DNA of 64,000 nucleotides from Pisaster brevispinus. Taxonomy: Eukaryota > Echinodermata > Asteroidea > Forcipulatida > Asteriidae. The stretch covers positions 19,970,592 to 20,034,591 of the forward strand of contig JAMKCF010000007.1 in NCBI GenBank assembly GCA_023634235.1. Reading direction: 5' to 3'. The translations under genes were made by a program, and so were the position numbers. A model generated the notes under the pieces. That model did no database searches, was not told the origin of the DNA, and worked only from the letters and a program-made list of their open reading frames with translations. Below are positions 40,455 through 49,765 of this stretch, in pieces; within the stretch, counting starts at the first letter, position 1; each line of letters starts with the position of its first letter.

Positions 40455-40527
40455 GCTGAATTTCAAACCTGACTTCCTTCAAACTACCAATATTCCTGAG
40501 CAGCTTTATCTCAACAATGTTCCCTGA
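19447..40527 (+). CDS. AHR: Aryl hydrocarbon receptor, ten C-terminal coding exons (5' incomplete)
   Basis: This is the plus-strand spliced gene for a bHLH-PAS transcription factor of the AHR family, which dimerises with ARNT and moves from cytoplasm to nucleus. The exons are 19447-19619, 20582-20671, 24876-24993, 25384-25457, 26791-27002, 28241-28347, 35493-35634, 36877-36995, 37566-39694 and 40357-40527; all have AG/GT borders and the phases sum cleanly to 1110 residues plus stop. In order, the visible protein has a Ser/Gly-rich linker (1-51), PAS-A (about 52-165), PAS-B (about 180-305, with ALFAIVCPLQ and FRTKHQLNF), a Pro/Gly-rich repeat (355-420), a QLPQQ repeat (about 488-523) and a long Gln/Ser/Pro transactivation-type tail ending in 20 Gln (1068-1087). 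It is longer than the 800-850 residues usual in vertebrates even without the bHLH, which was not found in the window. Confidence 0.96.
20582..20671 (+). CDS. AHR: AHR coding exon b: PAS-A core
   Basis: This 90-bp exon has acceptor CATACCCTCAG and donor GTAAGT. It reads AMNGFILVVQQDGQVMFASP then SIQEYLGFQD, the conserved AHR PAS-A core (ALNGFVLVV and the IQDYLGF element in vertebrates). Confidence 0.96.
24370..24460 (+). mobile_element. tRNA-like SINE head
   Basis: ACTAGTTGGTGGAGCATCAG resembles an A box and GGTCACAGGTTCAAATCC a B box, the latter closely matching the 34.4-kb family A copy (GGAGGTCACAGGTTAAAGTC). The element is short and lacks paired acceptor arms. Confidence 0.55.
24461..24830 (+). 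mobile_element. tRNA-derived SINE copy (family B)
   Basis: The tRNA-like head has TGTGGGTTCGATTCCCGG at about 24526, followed by a body with ACACTTGTGTTATTGAGCAC, ending in the 3' word GCGCTATATAAGAACC about 45 bp before the next AHR exon. It is related to 13935-14312. Its insertion this close to the splice acceptor is notable. Confidence 0.65.
24876..24993 (+). CDS. AHR: AHR coding exon c: PAS-A
   Basis: Acceptor TTGGATACAG, donor GTAACA. The exon encodes ADVMHQCVYDLIHKDDRTNF then QQQLTYKNTHEF and IDDMESAG, matching the AHR segment [20 protein letters not shown]. It ends one base into a codon. Confidence 0.96.
25384..25457 (+). CDS. AHR: AHR coding exon d: PAS-A end
   Basis: Acceptor CCCCCTGGCAG, donor GTAAGC. 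With the carried-over base it reads DLKTSLERNFTARLRCLLDE and SSGFL, matching the highly conserved ERxFxCRxRCLLDNSSGFL block of AHR proteins. Confidence 0.96.
25458..26790 (+). other. AHR intron with SINE fragment
   Basis: A 1.3-kb intron. It carries a minus-strand SINE/LINE-tail fragment at 25976-26165; the rest is AT-rich with no recognised exon. Confidence 0.85.
25976..26165 (-). mobile_element. SINE-like fragment (minus strand)
   Basis: Plus-strand words GGCTTAATGTCCCATCCAAAG, ACTTGAAACCACACTTTGC and TGATCAGAAACACCAGAGCT are the reverse complement of a tRNA-like head related to the 13.9-kb copy (CTCTGGTGTTTCTGATCAGC). The 63780-64000 segment carries the related CATGACCCATGGCTTTGTGT word, suggesting a common family. 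Confidence 0.55.
26791..27002 (+). CDS. AHR: AHR coding exon e: PAS-A/PAS-B linker and first half of PAS-B
   Basis: Acceptor TTTTTGTCTTAG, donor GTACGT. The exon encodes the NITGRLRPLYGQ linker and then PEMALFAIVCPLQQPSIMEI and MIFRTKHQLNFRPI. The Thr, His and Phe of FRTKHxLxF, known ligand-pocket residues in vertebrate AHR, are all present. It ends two bases into a Lys codon. Confidence 0.97.
27003..28240 (+). other. AHR intron with GATT-type simple repeats
   Basis: TTGATTGATTGATTGATAGA at about 27118-27145 and GATTGATTGATTTCTTGATT at about 27687-27710 each precede AT-rich sequence that could be minus-strand 3' ends of non-LTR retrotransposons. The assignment is weak. No exon was recognised. 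Confidence 0.6.
28241..28347 (+). CDS. AHR: AHR coding exon f: PAS-B
   Basis: Acceptor ATTACTTTACAG, donor GTAAGT. It encodes AEEILGYNEAEFKTVAGYQY then LHYEDIIYCSEMHSS, matching the LGYTExELxxRGSGYQFIHAADMLyCAESH block. The Tyr of GYQ and the His three residues later are retained. Confidence 0.97.
28600..28790 (-). repeat. Dispersed repeat fragment
   Basis: The minus-strand reading contains GAGTTTCATCTTC, GCAAGGCCATTTTAATTTTG and CAAAGGGCACTTCCC. A plus-strand relative at about 54650-54800 has AATTTCATCTTTGCGAAGAC, GAGGCCATTTTCATTTTGCA and AAAGGCACTTTTAC, and 31855-31990 shares AAGGGCA words and GGCCTGCTG. The class is unknown. Confidence 0.5.
31421..31500 (-). mobile_element. tRNA-like SINE head (minus strand)
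   Basis: On the minus strand TGGTCCAGTGGTTAGACTG fits an A box and GCGGGTTCGATTCCTACC a B box, 31 bp apart. The acceptor, anticodon and T stems do not pair convincingly, so I call it a SINE or pseudo-tRNA rather than a working tRNA. Confidence 0.55.
31855..31990 (+). repeat. Dispersed repeat fragment
   Basis: GTAAGGGCAAGTCAAATTTTC, TTTTAAAGGGCATC, AAAGGGCAGCAAGGCAATAC and GGCCTGCTGGAAGTAGCAGG echo the vocabulary of the segments at 28600 and 54650. It appears to be a decayed member of the same family. Confidence 0.4.
34391..34530 (+). mobile_element. tRNA-derived SINE copy (family A)
   Basis: It runs from GATATTGACAAAATAGAGAG through the A-box-like TAGTTCAGTTGGTAGAGGGC and the B-box-like GGTCACAGGTTAAAGTCCC to TTTCTTTGTTCACCCCAAAA. 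It has the same ends as the 2021 and 34909 copies and lies in opposite orientation to the latter, 378 bp away. Confidence 0.8.
34909..35030 (-). mobile_element. tRNA-derived SINE copy (family A)
   Basis: The minus strand reads ATTGACAAAATAGGGAGACT, GCCAACATTAGGCTACGATA, a degenerate A box, GATCGCAGGTTCAAGTCTC as B box, then TTTGTCTTTGTTCAACCCAC. Together with 34391-34530 it forms an inverted pair that could fold in the AHR pre-mRNA. Confidence 0.8.
35093..35250 (+). mobile_element. SINE-like repeat (family C), uninterrupted copy
   Basis: GGCTGGCTCAGTGGTTTCTT fits an A box and TAACCCTGGTTCAAATCCTG a B box. They are followed by GTGGATTGGGTTTTCAGTCT, GGGTTTTCCTCCTACATCTA and AAACTGAC. It matches 18157-18400 and the minus-strand 39758-39965. 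Confidence 0.7.
35493..35634 (+). CDS. AHR: AHR coding exon g: PAS-B C-terminal half
   Basis: Acceptor TTTTTCTTCAG, donor GTGAGA. It encodes VRKGESGFIYFRLMTKKTKW, LWVQAKGRVIYKSGKPDYLV and STHRPM, matching KTGESGMxVFRLxxKxxRWxWVQ and GRPDYIIxTQRPL. At the vertebrate pocket position Ala375 (mouse) / Val381 (human) this protein has Ser, and the following Gln is His. Confidence 0.97.
35635..36876 (+). other. AHR intron
   Basis: 1.2 kb. It opens with AGAGGGCGCTGTCAC at 35645, and AGAGGGCTATCGC / CGCCCTCTAGC face each other at about 36289-36323. Otherwise AT-rich with no recognised feature. Confidence 0.8.
36877..36995 (+). CDS. AHR: AHR coding exon h: end of PAS-B and PAC
   Basis: Acceptor TTCCTGTTGCAG, donor GTACAT. 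It encodes SDQEGDQHLNARGEPFKFPF and SGNAELYDCNPPYPPIPIPR, matching TDEEGxEHLxKR followed by FxxGEAxLYExxxPFP of AHR. It ends one base into a codon. Confidence 0.95.
36996..37565 (+). other. AHR intron
   Basis: 570 bp, AT-rich, with no recognised feature. Its 3' end is the pyrimidine-rich TTGTTTCTGTGTCTTTCTTACAG acceptor region. Confidence 0.85.
37566..39694 (+). CDS. AHR: AHR coding exon i: long Pro/Gln-rich transactivation region
   Basis: A single 2129-bp exon (709 whole codons) follows the PAS-B exons in frame. It opens with a Pro/Gly-rich segment containing several GGPPPGFPA-type repeats (37596-37790), then a 15-bp tandem coding for QLPQQ (about 37995-38100), then a Ser/Asn/Gln/Pro-rich low-complexity region with acidic patches such as NEFDTDWI and ITFDELIPTL. 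There is no domain beyond PAS; the composition fits an AHR transactivation domain but the primary sequence is not conserved with vertebrates. The donor is GTAAGT after ATG AGA. Reading through the donor adds 12 residues before a stop at 39731-39733, so intron retention would give a short alternative C terminus. Confidence 0.93.
39695..40356 (+). other. Last AHR intron, with SINE flanked by duplicated sequence
   Basis: The intron holds a minus-strand family C SINE (39758-39965). TTTGTAACAGTGAACAGAGT at 39709 and TTTGTAACAGTAAACAGAAT at about 40002, each followed by TTGAAAGA and a GCT word, lie on either side of it as a diverged direct repeat of about 35 bp. Confidence 0.8.
39758..39965 (-). 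mobile_element. SINE-like repeat (family C), minus strand
   Basis: The plus-strand words TTTTAGATGTGGGAGAAAAA, GAAAACCCAATCCACATGCA and TGGGATTGGAACCGG are reverse complements of the family C body and tRNA-like head seen at 18157 and 35093. It lies wholly inside the last AHR intron. Confidence 0.7.
40357..40527 (+). CDS. AHR: AHR terminal coding exon j with polyglutamine
   Basis: Acceptor AAATTTGTTTGCAG; 56 codons and TGA at 40525-40527. It reads GNYAAQSSAYQQF, then 20 Gln (40396-40455, nearly all CAA with an internal and a terminal CAG), then LNFKPDFLQTTNIPEQLYLN and NVP. The phase from exon i is exact and the stop follows directly, so the exon is well supported although the tail is not conserved. 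Confidence 0.9.
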
Positions 40528-42150
40528 TGTCTTTGAAAGCCCCGCCCTCTTTCAAAGCTTGATGTTCTTCCGGATGCAACCAAAGTAAATCAAATAACCT
40601 ATATGCGTTTAATCTGGTATAAACATTTGATATTGCTGCAATGTCAGCTTTATGTTAAGAATGTTCTTCTCGGAAAAGTTCTCTGAAGCATTCGTTTCAG
40701 CGATTCTGTTCATGGGAACACAAACAAGTGAATTAGGTTTTCAAAAAAACAACTGTTCTTAAGTGTTTCTAATAACGGAAACACGACTTGGTTGATGGTT
40801 TGTTTGGTTTTTTGTCCACTATAAGTTACATTGGGAGACTTTGCAATCTCTGCATCGAAATTACAAATATCTCAAAGCAAGCAAACCCTACAGTTACAAC
40901 GAACTTATTATGTGACTTGACTGTAGTTCAATAAGTAGACAACAATTCTTGTTGTGGGCATTCTTATCCTGTTGATAACCCGGTGCATCTATGCATTCTT
41001 ATCTGCACACACAAAGTTTTTGCTATTTCCAGCTCCAAAGCTGGGACACATTTGTGTGTAATTTTACCTTGAAACTTTTTTTCGATTGTTCCACGTCATT
41101 TCTTATGATAGAAATTTCTAATTGGACCATTAGCCTTTGCGAAACACAGATTTCTCACATAAATGCTCAGATGAAAACAAGTTCAGTGCATTTCCTGTGA
41201 GCTTCTGGTAACCGTTAAGCCCATCTTGTAAAGTGGGTGTGGTTTATGATGGAATGACAGGATAGTTGTCAGTTTGGGATTCATTTCCATTGTCATGTTC
41301 CAAACATGTTGGTGGCATTTTTTTTTACCATGCCCGATATGTGGCAGAGGGTGCCCCCCCCCCCCAATGTTCCCATACTTTAACACACTCTTTTCCTCTT
41401 GTACAGAAGTACCCCCCTAAAATTCTCTATAGAATTCCTGAGATTCCCAGAACACAATGAAGACACAAACAGAGGGGGTACATCATGCCACATATCAAGC
41501 ACCATAGGGAATTTTTTGTACACTTACAATATTAGGCCTATGCACTTTGAGATTATGCAAAGTTGAATCACATAGTGATAAAAGAAAGAGTAAAGACAAT
41601 TGAAATGTGATGGAATCATATAGAGTAAAGAAGGATGAAAAAGCCGTATACTACAGCAATGTAGACATTTCTGTGATATAATTGCAAAGTGGCGGTGGAG
41701 GTGAGAAAGTCTTGTAAAAGATTGAGTTTGGGAAGTTAAGATAGTCACATTTGAAATTAAAAATGGCTATATTTTTGATGGAGTGAACAACCAACTTGGT
41801 GATGTAAAAAAAACCTTTTCTTTGTAATTATGTATCAATGGAAATATCCACTCTTAGTGAAAAGATTTAATGTTTCTTTAGCTTTTGTCCATTAACTTTT
41901 CAAGTCATAACAAAAAGTGCTTTATGTTAAAATAATTCCTGGAGCAATGAAGTGTGTCTCTGGTTTTACAAGTAACTTTTATTTGGATACATGATAGCAA
42001 AGCGTCAAGTCATTTAATCCTAGCAGTACCCTGTATACAATTTGTGTACTGCCATGTGGTTGGTTTTTTTTTAGTAGTAATTAAAAGTAGAAGTTCTAAA
42101 AACAATGGCTACAATTAAGGCATAAACTAGTTCAAAGCAAACTTAATTTG

Positions 42151-42310
42151 GGGGTCACAACTTGAATTTCCACAAAGGTCATTTTATGGTCACATTTTGT
42201 GATGTCATTCATACAAATTCATCTTAAACAGGACTGATTTGATCAGCTCTGCTACAATACACAGTTCCAAAATTGTGCTGGATGTAATCAGCTGGGAACA
42301 CTGCTAGGGT
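42151..42310 (+). repeat. Dispersed repeat, also present at 54493
   Basis: GGTCACAACTTGAATTTCCA, CAAAGGTCATTTTATGGTCA and later CTGGGAACACTGCT match GGTCACAACTTGAATTTTCA, CAAAGGTAAATTTATGGTCA and CTGCGACACTGCT at 54493-54640, in the same order and orientation. The class is unknown. Confidence 0.65.
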
Positions 42311-42460
42311 TGAAACAAAAGGTTAGTTAATTTTGTTAGGGCAGGGAACCATTATATCCATTTAAAGGCTTTTGGCCTTTCACCACACGTATACATAATT
42401 GATTAGACAAAAAGGACTTTTAGTAACTGAAAAAGATACTGACACCAGCCAAATGAGCTG

Positions 42461-42757
42461 GGTCCAATTTCATAGAGCTATATGACAGTTAAGCAAATAT
42501 TTGTGCTTACTGCAGCAGAAACATGTGCCCAAGTATAAGTGTGTTTCTTAAATGATCAAGAAGAGTTTACAGTGCACGTGCCAATCACACTGGATTTGCA
42601 TTTTTGCGTCATTCATCTGCTTCCAAGAGCTGCTGGCAAGTTAGCTTGCCACTTGATTTGCTTATGGTAAGCAGTGGTTATGAAATCAAAGAAATTCTGC
42701 TCATGGGCTCTCTGTAAGCAGAAAACATTTGCTTACTGGCTTTTATGAATCTGGCAT
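42461..42757. mobile_element. Diverged relative of the 1149-1349 MITE
   Basis: The start GGTCCAATTTCATAGAGCTA resembles the MITE end GGGCTCAATTTCATAGAGCT, and the far end TTATGAATCTGGCA is an imperfect reverse complement. Internal AAGCAAAT, GCTTACTG and GCAGAAA words also recur in both. It is longer and more decayed than the 1.1-kb copy. Confidence 0.55.
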
Positions 42758-45720
42758 CAGAGCTGTTGCAAGTTTGCCTTATTCAACCAACACAACTTTA
42801 ATTTACAAACCTTGCAAACAATATGCCGCAGTCTAACAGATTGTATTTCAATAGCACACACACCCATGGTGTATGAAGATTGAGAAATTATGTATCATTC
42901 AAATGATTGTTAACTTCTTAAATCTAACATTGTGTAACTTCATTGTGAAGTTATGTTTATTGTCCATTACTTTACTGTTATGATTCATGTCATAAGAATG
43001 ATTTTGTTAACACAAGTTTTTGACAGCATGCATTATCTCCAATCTTTCTTTAAAGATCATTAAACTAACATTAATAACTTTCCTCATTGTAGGTGGAAAT
43101 GGTTGGGGGAAAGTACGATAACAGTTACAAATTTGAATATATTTTCACCAGATGAGACTCTAAACAAATATTAAACACCTTTTTCCATGGTGTTCATACC
43201 AAAGTCGAATAATACCAGATTACTGTACACAATTACCAGCTCTGCCCTCATTTATACTCCTGTAGATAGAGAAGCAATTATGTGCTCAAGAGTCTTACTC
43301 TGTGATGCCACATACTAACAAACTTGCCTCCAGAACAAGAGTGCCCAGTTGTCACAAATTCAGAATATTATTTGTGAGGAGAGTCCATGAAAGCTTGAGG
43401 TAACAAGTGATATCAATTATTCTTTGTTGAGTTAATGAGTTGAGTTAGTGTTTCATTTTTCACTTTTATGTTCTGTTAATGTTCTTTTACCTTTATGTTA
43501 CTATACTCTCACGGTTCTTTTGTTGAGACCAAAAACTATTTTGGTAATTAAACCCTAACAGTATTATTATCAACAAGACACTGTTAATATGGTAACAGTT
43601 AATAATAGGGGGAAGAAAACAAAGATGGAAAATACAAATTTAAATGTAATTTCAGTATTATTTATTGTCTTCATTTGTTACTTCTGTTGAAAATAAGGAC
43701 AAGGTGTAGCAGCTGTAAGTAAACAAAGTATCATTATCTTCATAAATCAAACTATTTGTCAATGAGCAAAGTGTTGGGGTGGGTTTAATTTTTTGTTCTT
43801 TTCTTCTGAGGCGTTTTACCTTCAAGACGTATTTTTTTCTTCTGGAAAGCCTTAAATTATGTTGGTCCTCCAGAAAATCTTAAACAAAGCAATAAATCAG
43901 AAATTGTATTTCTTCATGCTCAGACATTTAAAGATTTTCAGTGAGATCTTTTTTAGTCATCTTTGAAGGTCTAGCAAAACAATAACTTTTTAAAATAAGA
44001 GTATACGAGTTAAACATTTTTGTACAATTGTAATAATTGTACCCCATTGTTATATTGTGGACGTGTGAAAGTAAACTATCAGTAATGAAAATGAAATTTA
44101 TGGTGACAGGATTAAATCCTGCAAAGAACACACGATGGAAAATGAAGCACAAAAATAATTTGGAAGATGTATAAAAACAAGATTTTAAAAATATTTTTGA
44201 CATGATTAAAAAGAAATGTTGGATACCAATTTGTATCTCTGATAGGCTAAATAAATTTTCTCAAACAAAGATCTATATATTTGGATGTTTTAACCTGATG
44301 TCCTTATTATTTTGTCATAGATTTTAAAACGCACGTCTTTCATTTAATATCTTTGACGTGGGTGTTCTTCTTGAATAACAGATCTTTATCATGGTGCAGC
44401 CGTCTTGGTTTTCTCCCATTCAAATCAATGTAACCAAACCGAGGCTGGAAGGAGAAATAGTCTGGTTCCTTTTTGGACAATGAATATTAGCACTCACTAC
44501 TGTTATTGGATACATGGAACATGACCTAGATGGTGGCAGCACGATAAAGGTCTATGCACAGTTTGAGAATAAAGACGCTGTTTATAAACCAAGGAGCATG
44601 CAGTGATGAACACTGTTGGTTTATCTTATGTTATTGCATGCATTTCATTCTAAATGTTTGTTTTTTGAGATTATATTGTACAGATCTTCATATAATAAGT
44701 GGTTATAGTTAATCAGTGTAGAGCATTGTTTGTATGAATGCCTTTCCGCCCAATCATGGTTATTTTGCATGATAATCACATTCTTAAATTACTGTAAATA
44801 TTGATTGTTATTAACACATTAAAATATTCAAGGATCATTTTTGTACATTCTGTTTATAAGATTACTTTTTTGTGTTGAAAATTTGTTTGAAAAGATTAAC
44901 TTACTGTCATGTGTGGCCTTGATTTATTGGTTGCACCGAATCTGACTTGATACAAATCATTGTACACTACCATTTTGTAAACAGTTCAATTAATTACCTT
45001 AAAAATGGCCTACTTGGTTTGCTTCAGAAAAGTAGGCAGTTTGAAATAGCAGTTGTCATGTAATGCCCATCTTACAATAATAATAGCACACTGCACATCT
45101 GAAAGAATCAAGTTATGGTAATCTTTGTTTAGATGACAGGTATTGCGTTTTCCAATGATCTTGGTGCTTTTTCTTCCTGTTTTTGTTGTTTTTTAAAGCG
45201 TTTTTTTAAAAACATTACCACCGTATTTATTTCTTTAAAAAAAAAATGCTTTTATTTTTGCCGATAAATGTTTCACTTTTTATTTTGCAAGTATTTTTTT
45301 GCAAAGTTAATGGAGTGGCTGCTTAATTTTCCACAGATTTGTTGTTGAATCAAAATTTTTATGAAATTATTGTACTTATAATAGTTGCACTTTTGTCTGA
45401 ATATTATACTTACAAAATTAACTTCTTCATTTTCTTCGGTGTATCACTTTTGTACAGTGAAACAATTACTCCAGAAAGTAAACTTGTTTCTGTTTTGTTC
45501 TTGTTTCTCGCCAGTTAACTTTATGGTTTAATTCAAAGTGTTGTTTGCATCCAATGTCGGTGTTTGAATTTGAAATTCCCTCGACTTGTGTTTTATCTTC
45601 AGATACTAATACATAAGAAATGGTTTTGTTTAATGTTATGTTGAGTTGATGACATTCTGATTTTAAAGAGTGTATAATAGTTGTATTAATAAAACCATCA
45701 AAAGACAAGATTGGAAATTG

Positions 45721-48344
45721 AACTTTTGTTCATGCTTTTCATTAATTGTTTATTTTGTTTTGTTTCTGATTGTGAGTTTTTAGTGATGACATTAATTTAC
45801 CTCAATTTTCCCCCACTTATGTAAGAAGCGATTTTCACAAAAATTGTCAACTTGAAAAGTTTGGTAGAAAAAAACCCAATGCAACAAAATGGCGATTTGA
45901 AGAAAGAAATTTATACAAAACAATTAAAACCATGAGAAGTATTTAGACAATTTGATTCAAATTAGGTGATTATTAGAACAATTTCGACTGTTTTTAAATC
46001 ATTAAAATTAAATTGCCCTATCTAATTTGCGGCCTGATCATATATTTAAAAAAAAACATTCATTAAAAAATAATAATAAATCCCCACAGAGGGCGCTATA
46101 TACTTTCACTCTTGGATTCAGGAGCTGCCGGCGAAGTGTGTGCGTTGCTGGCTGGACCGTGTACTTATACTGTACGCGCAGGCTAAGTCAATGATTGAGG
46201 CCGTCTGATTCCAGACCGGGCCCGTAGGGGTAAGCTCAGTGTCCTTGCTCTATGCTCAGAGCAACTGGTATTTTTTGTTGTTGCCCCCAACAAGGGGGAA
46301 GCCTTGCTTTTTCAACCTTATCATTGATAGTATACAAATATTATAGGGTTGTGCAGAAGATTGTGAAATAGTCCTTTGTTCTTCAAAAGTTGTTTTATTC
46401 GGATGAAACTGTAGGCCTACCCCGGTATATGACCGATTACGGTTGTAAAGGGGGTGGGGTGGGGGTGGGGGTACCAATGAGTTGAGAAGGGAGCCTTGTT
46501 TGGTTGACTGTGAATCATCCCTCATGGGCTGGTCATTTAAAAATGAACAAAAACAACAACTCTGTTTTATCAACTTGAAAAGGCCAAGGAAAAACTAATG
46601 TCTGTAATGTTTGCATATAGCCTACAAACTTTGTGATTAAACTTACACAAACCTTAAACTTTGTTAACTCTAAACTTATACTGAATAAACATGTATTATG
46701 AGTACAGGTTAAACTCACCATGGGGTAGGAACCATTTAGCAAAAACAACGAAGGATGCACAATTTAAACACAAAATTGCCCCCCCCCCCCACCATATTCT
46801 AATAATAACGTCTAGATCTCTGTTCAAATAAAATTATCCCAATCCCTCGATCCCTCATTGAACGGAATGGTGGCGGGTGTGTCAGCATCGGCGATAATGA
46901 AATCGCACTTGTAGCCCACGCTCAGCTTTAACCCCATACAAAAAGGAAAATAAAAAGTAATTTCGATTTGAAAAAAAGTACAAAATAATTTTTTTTACAA
47001 TCCACCAAGTTTGTTCCAATCGTTATGAGTTGCAACAATAAGATTGGGCTGGAACCCGGAACCGTTGTGAGTAGAATTCCTTTAAAGCGGACTCGAGAAT
47101 AGAACTGGGTCGGGGAAATAACTATAGTTGGGGGTGAACGTCCAACGATGCATTTTCTGTAGAAAGCTGCCCAAATAAAATCTCCCTTACACAATCAGTG
47201 GATAAAGTTGATAAAATCTCATGTAAAGATGCCATACATAATGTTTTTTTACAAACGGCCGTGGCGACATTATTTTTAAGGGTTGATGTAAATTTTTTCC
47301 ATTTTTGGGACAGTCCAACATTTTGCAGTCAATTGGAAATAAGACGTGGCGCGCTATTCGCGATAGCTGCTCAAGAAAGTAAACTAAATTGAAACGAACT
47401 ACATGTATATTTGACAACTGTTTTAATATTTCTCTCCAACAACAAACCGCAATGTTTAATCATCATTTTAATACAAGTTTAACTCAGTTTATTGAATTTT
47501 TAACAACCAACAAATGTACACTGGGGCCTATTTTAAAAACTTGAATTTGATATTTTTATATGCACACACAGGATCATTATTGTGGGACATTCAAGTTGTC
47601 TCGAAAATGACATTTGAGGTGAATAATTCTAATCTATTTTTACATTCTTCTCTTTGATGAAATCCAAACTTTTTGTGCTGATAACTTTTTAAATATTTTA
47701 ACATATAATATCGACAAGCTTCGTTATAATGCTTTTAATATACCTTTTCGATCAATAAATATTTTGTTACTTTTTCACATGACAAATTGATGGTCTTCAA
47801 ATGTCTTTTTCCTCAACCTTGATGAAGATATTTCTGCAGAGGATTGGTTCTGGTAATGTGAACTTTATAACCATGGAGTGAACTTTCACATTGAAACTAT
47901 TGAGTACTTGAAAGCACTTCCTGTAGCCTACTTTGTCATTTCTCTCTTCGGTTTAGGATTGGCCTCAAATCCTATACCTCAATGTATTCAAAGATAGTTC
48001 AACTGCCTTAAGTTATTCATAGCAATATACATATATCTGGCTCTTAATACTAAATTGACAGGCAAATCCATCTGATACATCCAATTATTTAGCAAGAATT
48101 GCTTTCAACAGAATTATTTTGCATTGGGTTGGGTATAGCATTTTAATTTACTAGTTATAATAAATGACAGTAATTTTGTTCAGGGAGAGGGGAAATTACA
48201 TTCGGGCACAAGAGGAGCATTTAAGCTTGGCATTTAGCAACTTCTATTTTTTTTTTTTTCGTTGAAATAAAATGCAAGGGCAAGGGTGTAAGCTTTCTCT
48301 ATTGTCAGCTGCAATTTTTTAAAAACTTTTGTTTACATTTTAAA
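45721..48344. other. Intergenic region between AHR and the minus-strand gene (tail to tail)
   Basis: AT-rich sequence with a more GC-rich patch at 46086-46230 that begins AGAGGGCGCTATATAC, a C-run at about 46780-46791 and a G-rich run near 46450. No exon was recognised. Possible minus-strand polyadenylation signals (TTTAAT or TTTATT on the plus strand) exist at several places, so the 3' end of the neighbouring gene is undefined. Confidence 0.6.
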
Positions 48345-48928
48345 TCACAGCATGTATAGCATACATTCTCCCTGGATAGGAAGCTCAATCTGTTCAATAC
48401 ATTTGGTATGAGCTTGACTGTCCCCAGCCTGTTTAACAACCCTCGCTACTCCTCTTACAATCACAGTCTCATTTGCGCGGATGGATCGCATCCCATGCCT
48501 CTCGCATGTGTATCTTAGAAGCACTTTCATGATCACAGATATGCGTTTGATGATTGTTTTGTCCTTTGTTATCTCAGTACTGAGTTCAGTTTGGCATGGG
48601 CTGACCTCTTCAACAGTCCCCCGGCCGATGGGTCGTCTCTCCAGGTCGGTGAGCACCATCTGGTCGCCTGAATCCACTGCCACCATGCTGAACCCATAGC
48701 CGGATGGGTTGCTATCTGACCAGAAGAAGTTTGGATTGTCATTTAAGCTACCAGTAAATGTTAGCCTTCGGCCATAGCCTTGACCGATCCGGAGGAGATG
48801 GAGAGCCTGTCCATTGAAGTTGAACTGGTAACGTGGTAGTGGTGATGTCTGGGCATTCTTGCTGGAATTGTTCAAAACACGGACTCTGTATTTGAAGCCT
48901 GGCATGATGCGTTGATCAACGTGGAATC
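48345..48928 (-). CDS. Unknown gene, coding exon 2 with stop
   Basis: It begins after TTTGTACAG on the minus strand, reads GFHVDQRIMPGFKYRVRVLN onward for 193 whole codons and stops at 48347-48345. It contains the conserved-looking globular part of the protein. Confidence 0.82.
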
Positions 48929-49476
48929 CTGTACAAATAAATAAGATTTTGATAAAATATGTTAATATACACATTAAACATGATTAAATCAGCCAATATT
49001 TTTAAACTGAAATTTTAATCGACTACATAGATTAGACGAAAAATAGTCTTACCAATGACGGGCATTTCGTGCTGTTTCAACCCATGAACTTGGTAGGAAA
49101 CTGGAACATCCACGTTCTCACACACAACTGGGCCTTGCTTCTCAATGTTATTATTTTGGCTGGATGGTGAACATTTAGTCCTTTCTGACTCCAAGAGGTC
49201 AGCACTGGTAGAAAACTTCTCAAGTCGAAATTCATCTTCTTGAAAATGATTTCTCAGCGGGCCGAGCTCTGATTCCGCTGCACGGTCAAACGGCCCGTAG
49301 TACGCCCTGTCTTGACGGAATATCCCGCCCTCGAAGACCGTGTTAGTTTCAAGACTCGACATTCTTGGGTCAACCATGGGGTCAACCATATTCCTCACCG
49401 CATCATCGTCTGGCATATTGAAGGAGCAGATATTTTGAAGCTGAGAATCGTAAAAATGTGCTTCTACTTCAGTCAT
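48345..49476 (-). CDS. Unrecognised 335-residue protein, two coding exons
   Basis: A minus-strand gene. Coding exon 1 is 49476-49053 and exon 2 is 48928-48345. The intron has a GTAAG donor, a TTTATTTGTACAG acceptor and phase 1 that closes a Gly codon (PVI-G-FHVDQ). The start ATG at 49476-49474 lies 4 bases after the acceptor TTTTCCATTTACAG, so an upstream non-coding exon is expected. Residues 1-141 are acidic and Asp/Glu/Asn-rich with no obvious fold. Residues 143-335 look like a compact globular domain with alternating hydrophobics (for example RVRVLNNSS, RRLTFTGSL, FFWSDSNPSGYGFSMVAV) and a basic, beta-rich C-terminal part ending CMLYML. There is no signal peptide or membrane segment. I do not recognise the family and assign no function. 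The clean splicing and uninterrupted frame make a real gene very likely. Confidence 0.82.
49053..49476 (-). CDS. Unknown gene, coding exon 1
   Basis: It starts with MTEVEAHFYDSQLQNICSFN at 49476. The open frame continues upstream to 49662 only through what looks like intron: the pyrimidine-rich TGCATCTCTTTTCCATTTACAG acceptor directly precedes this ATG, so the upstream Met is not used here. It ends one base into a Gly codon at a GTAAG donor. Confidence 0.8.
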
Positions 49477-49765
49477 TCTGTCTGTAAATGGAAAAGAGAT
49501 GCAAAATAACGCTGTTATATTTAGTTTGCGGTAAATCTTATCTTTTGAGTCCCAATCGTTCTGCTTGTGGAAATTTCCCAAACGTCGGTCAGCGCATGGG
49601 GGAGGCAGGCTGTTTCCAAGTGACTGTTTCGCCACAAAACCACGAGTCCAATACGTGAACATTCCTGCCTTCCCTTATCTTAAAAAGGGAAATTCGTTTG
49701 TAATATTTTGCTTCATGTTCAAGTTGATCGCGTGGTAAATAAATAACATAAAACATTCAACTTAC

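Larger units (their letters stand above)
40528..45720 (+). other. Probable AHR 3' UTR and downstream flank
   Basis: AT-rich sequence with no coding exon follows the AHR stop. Candidate polyadenylation signals AATAAA are at 44568-44573 and 45688-45693; the latter is followed by a GT-rich stretch (TTTTGTTTTGTTTCTGATTG), which makes it the better candidate. Where the transcript really ends cannot be told from sequence. The stretch includes a diverged MITE (42461-42757) and a dispersed repeat (42151-42310). Confidence 0.5.

Noticed and set aside
49477..49662. Upstream Met at 49662 as the start of the unknown protein
   Set aside because: The extra segment crosses a pyrimidine-rich tract and an AG acceptor just before the ATG at 49476 and reads like translated intron.
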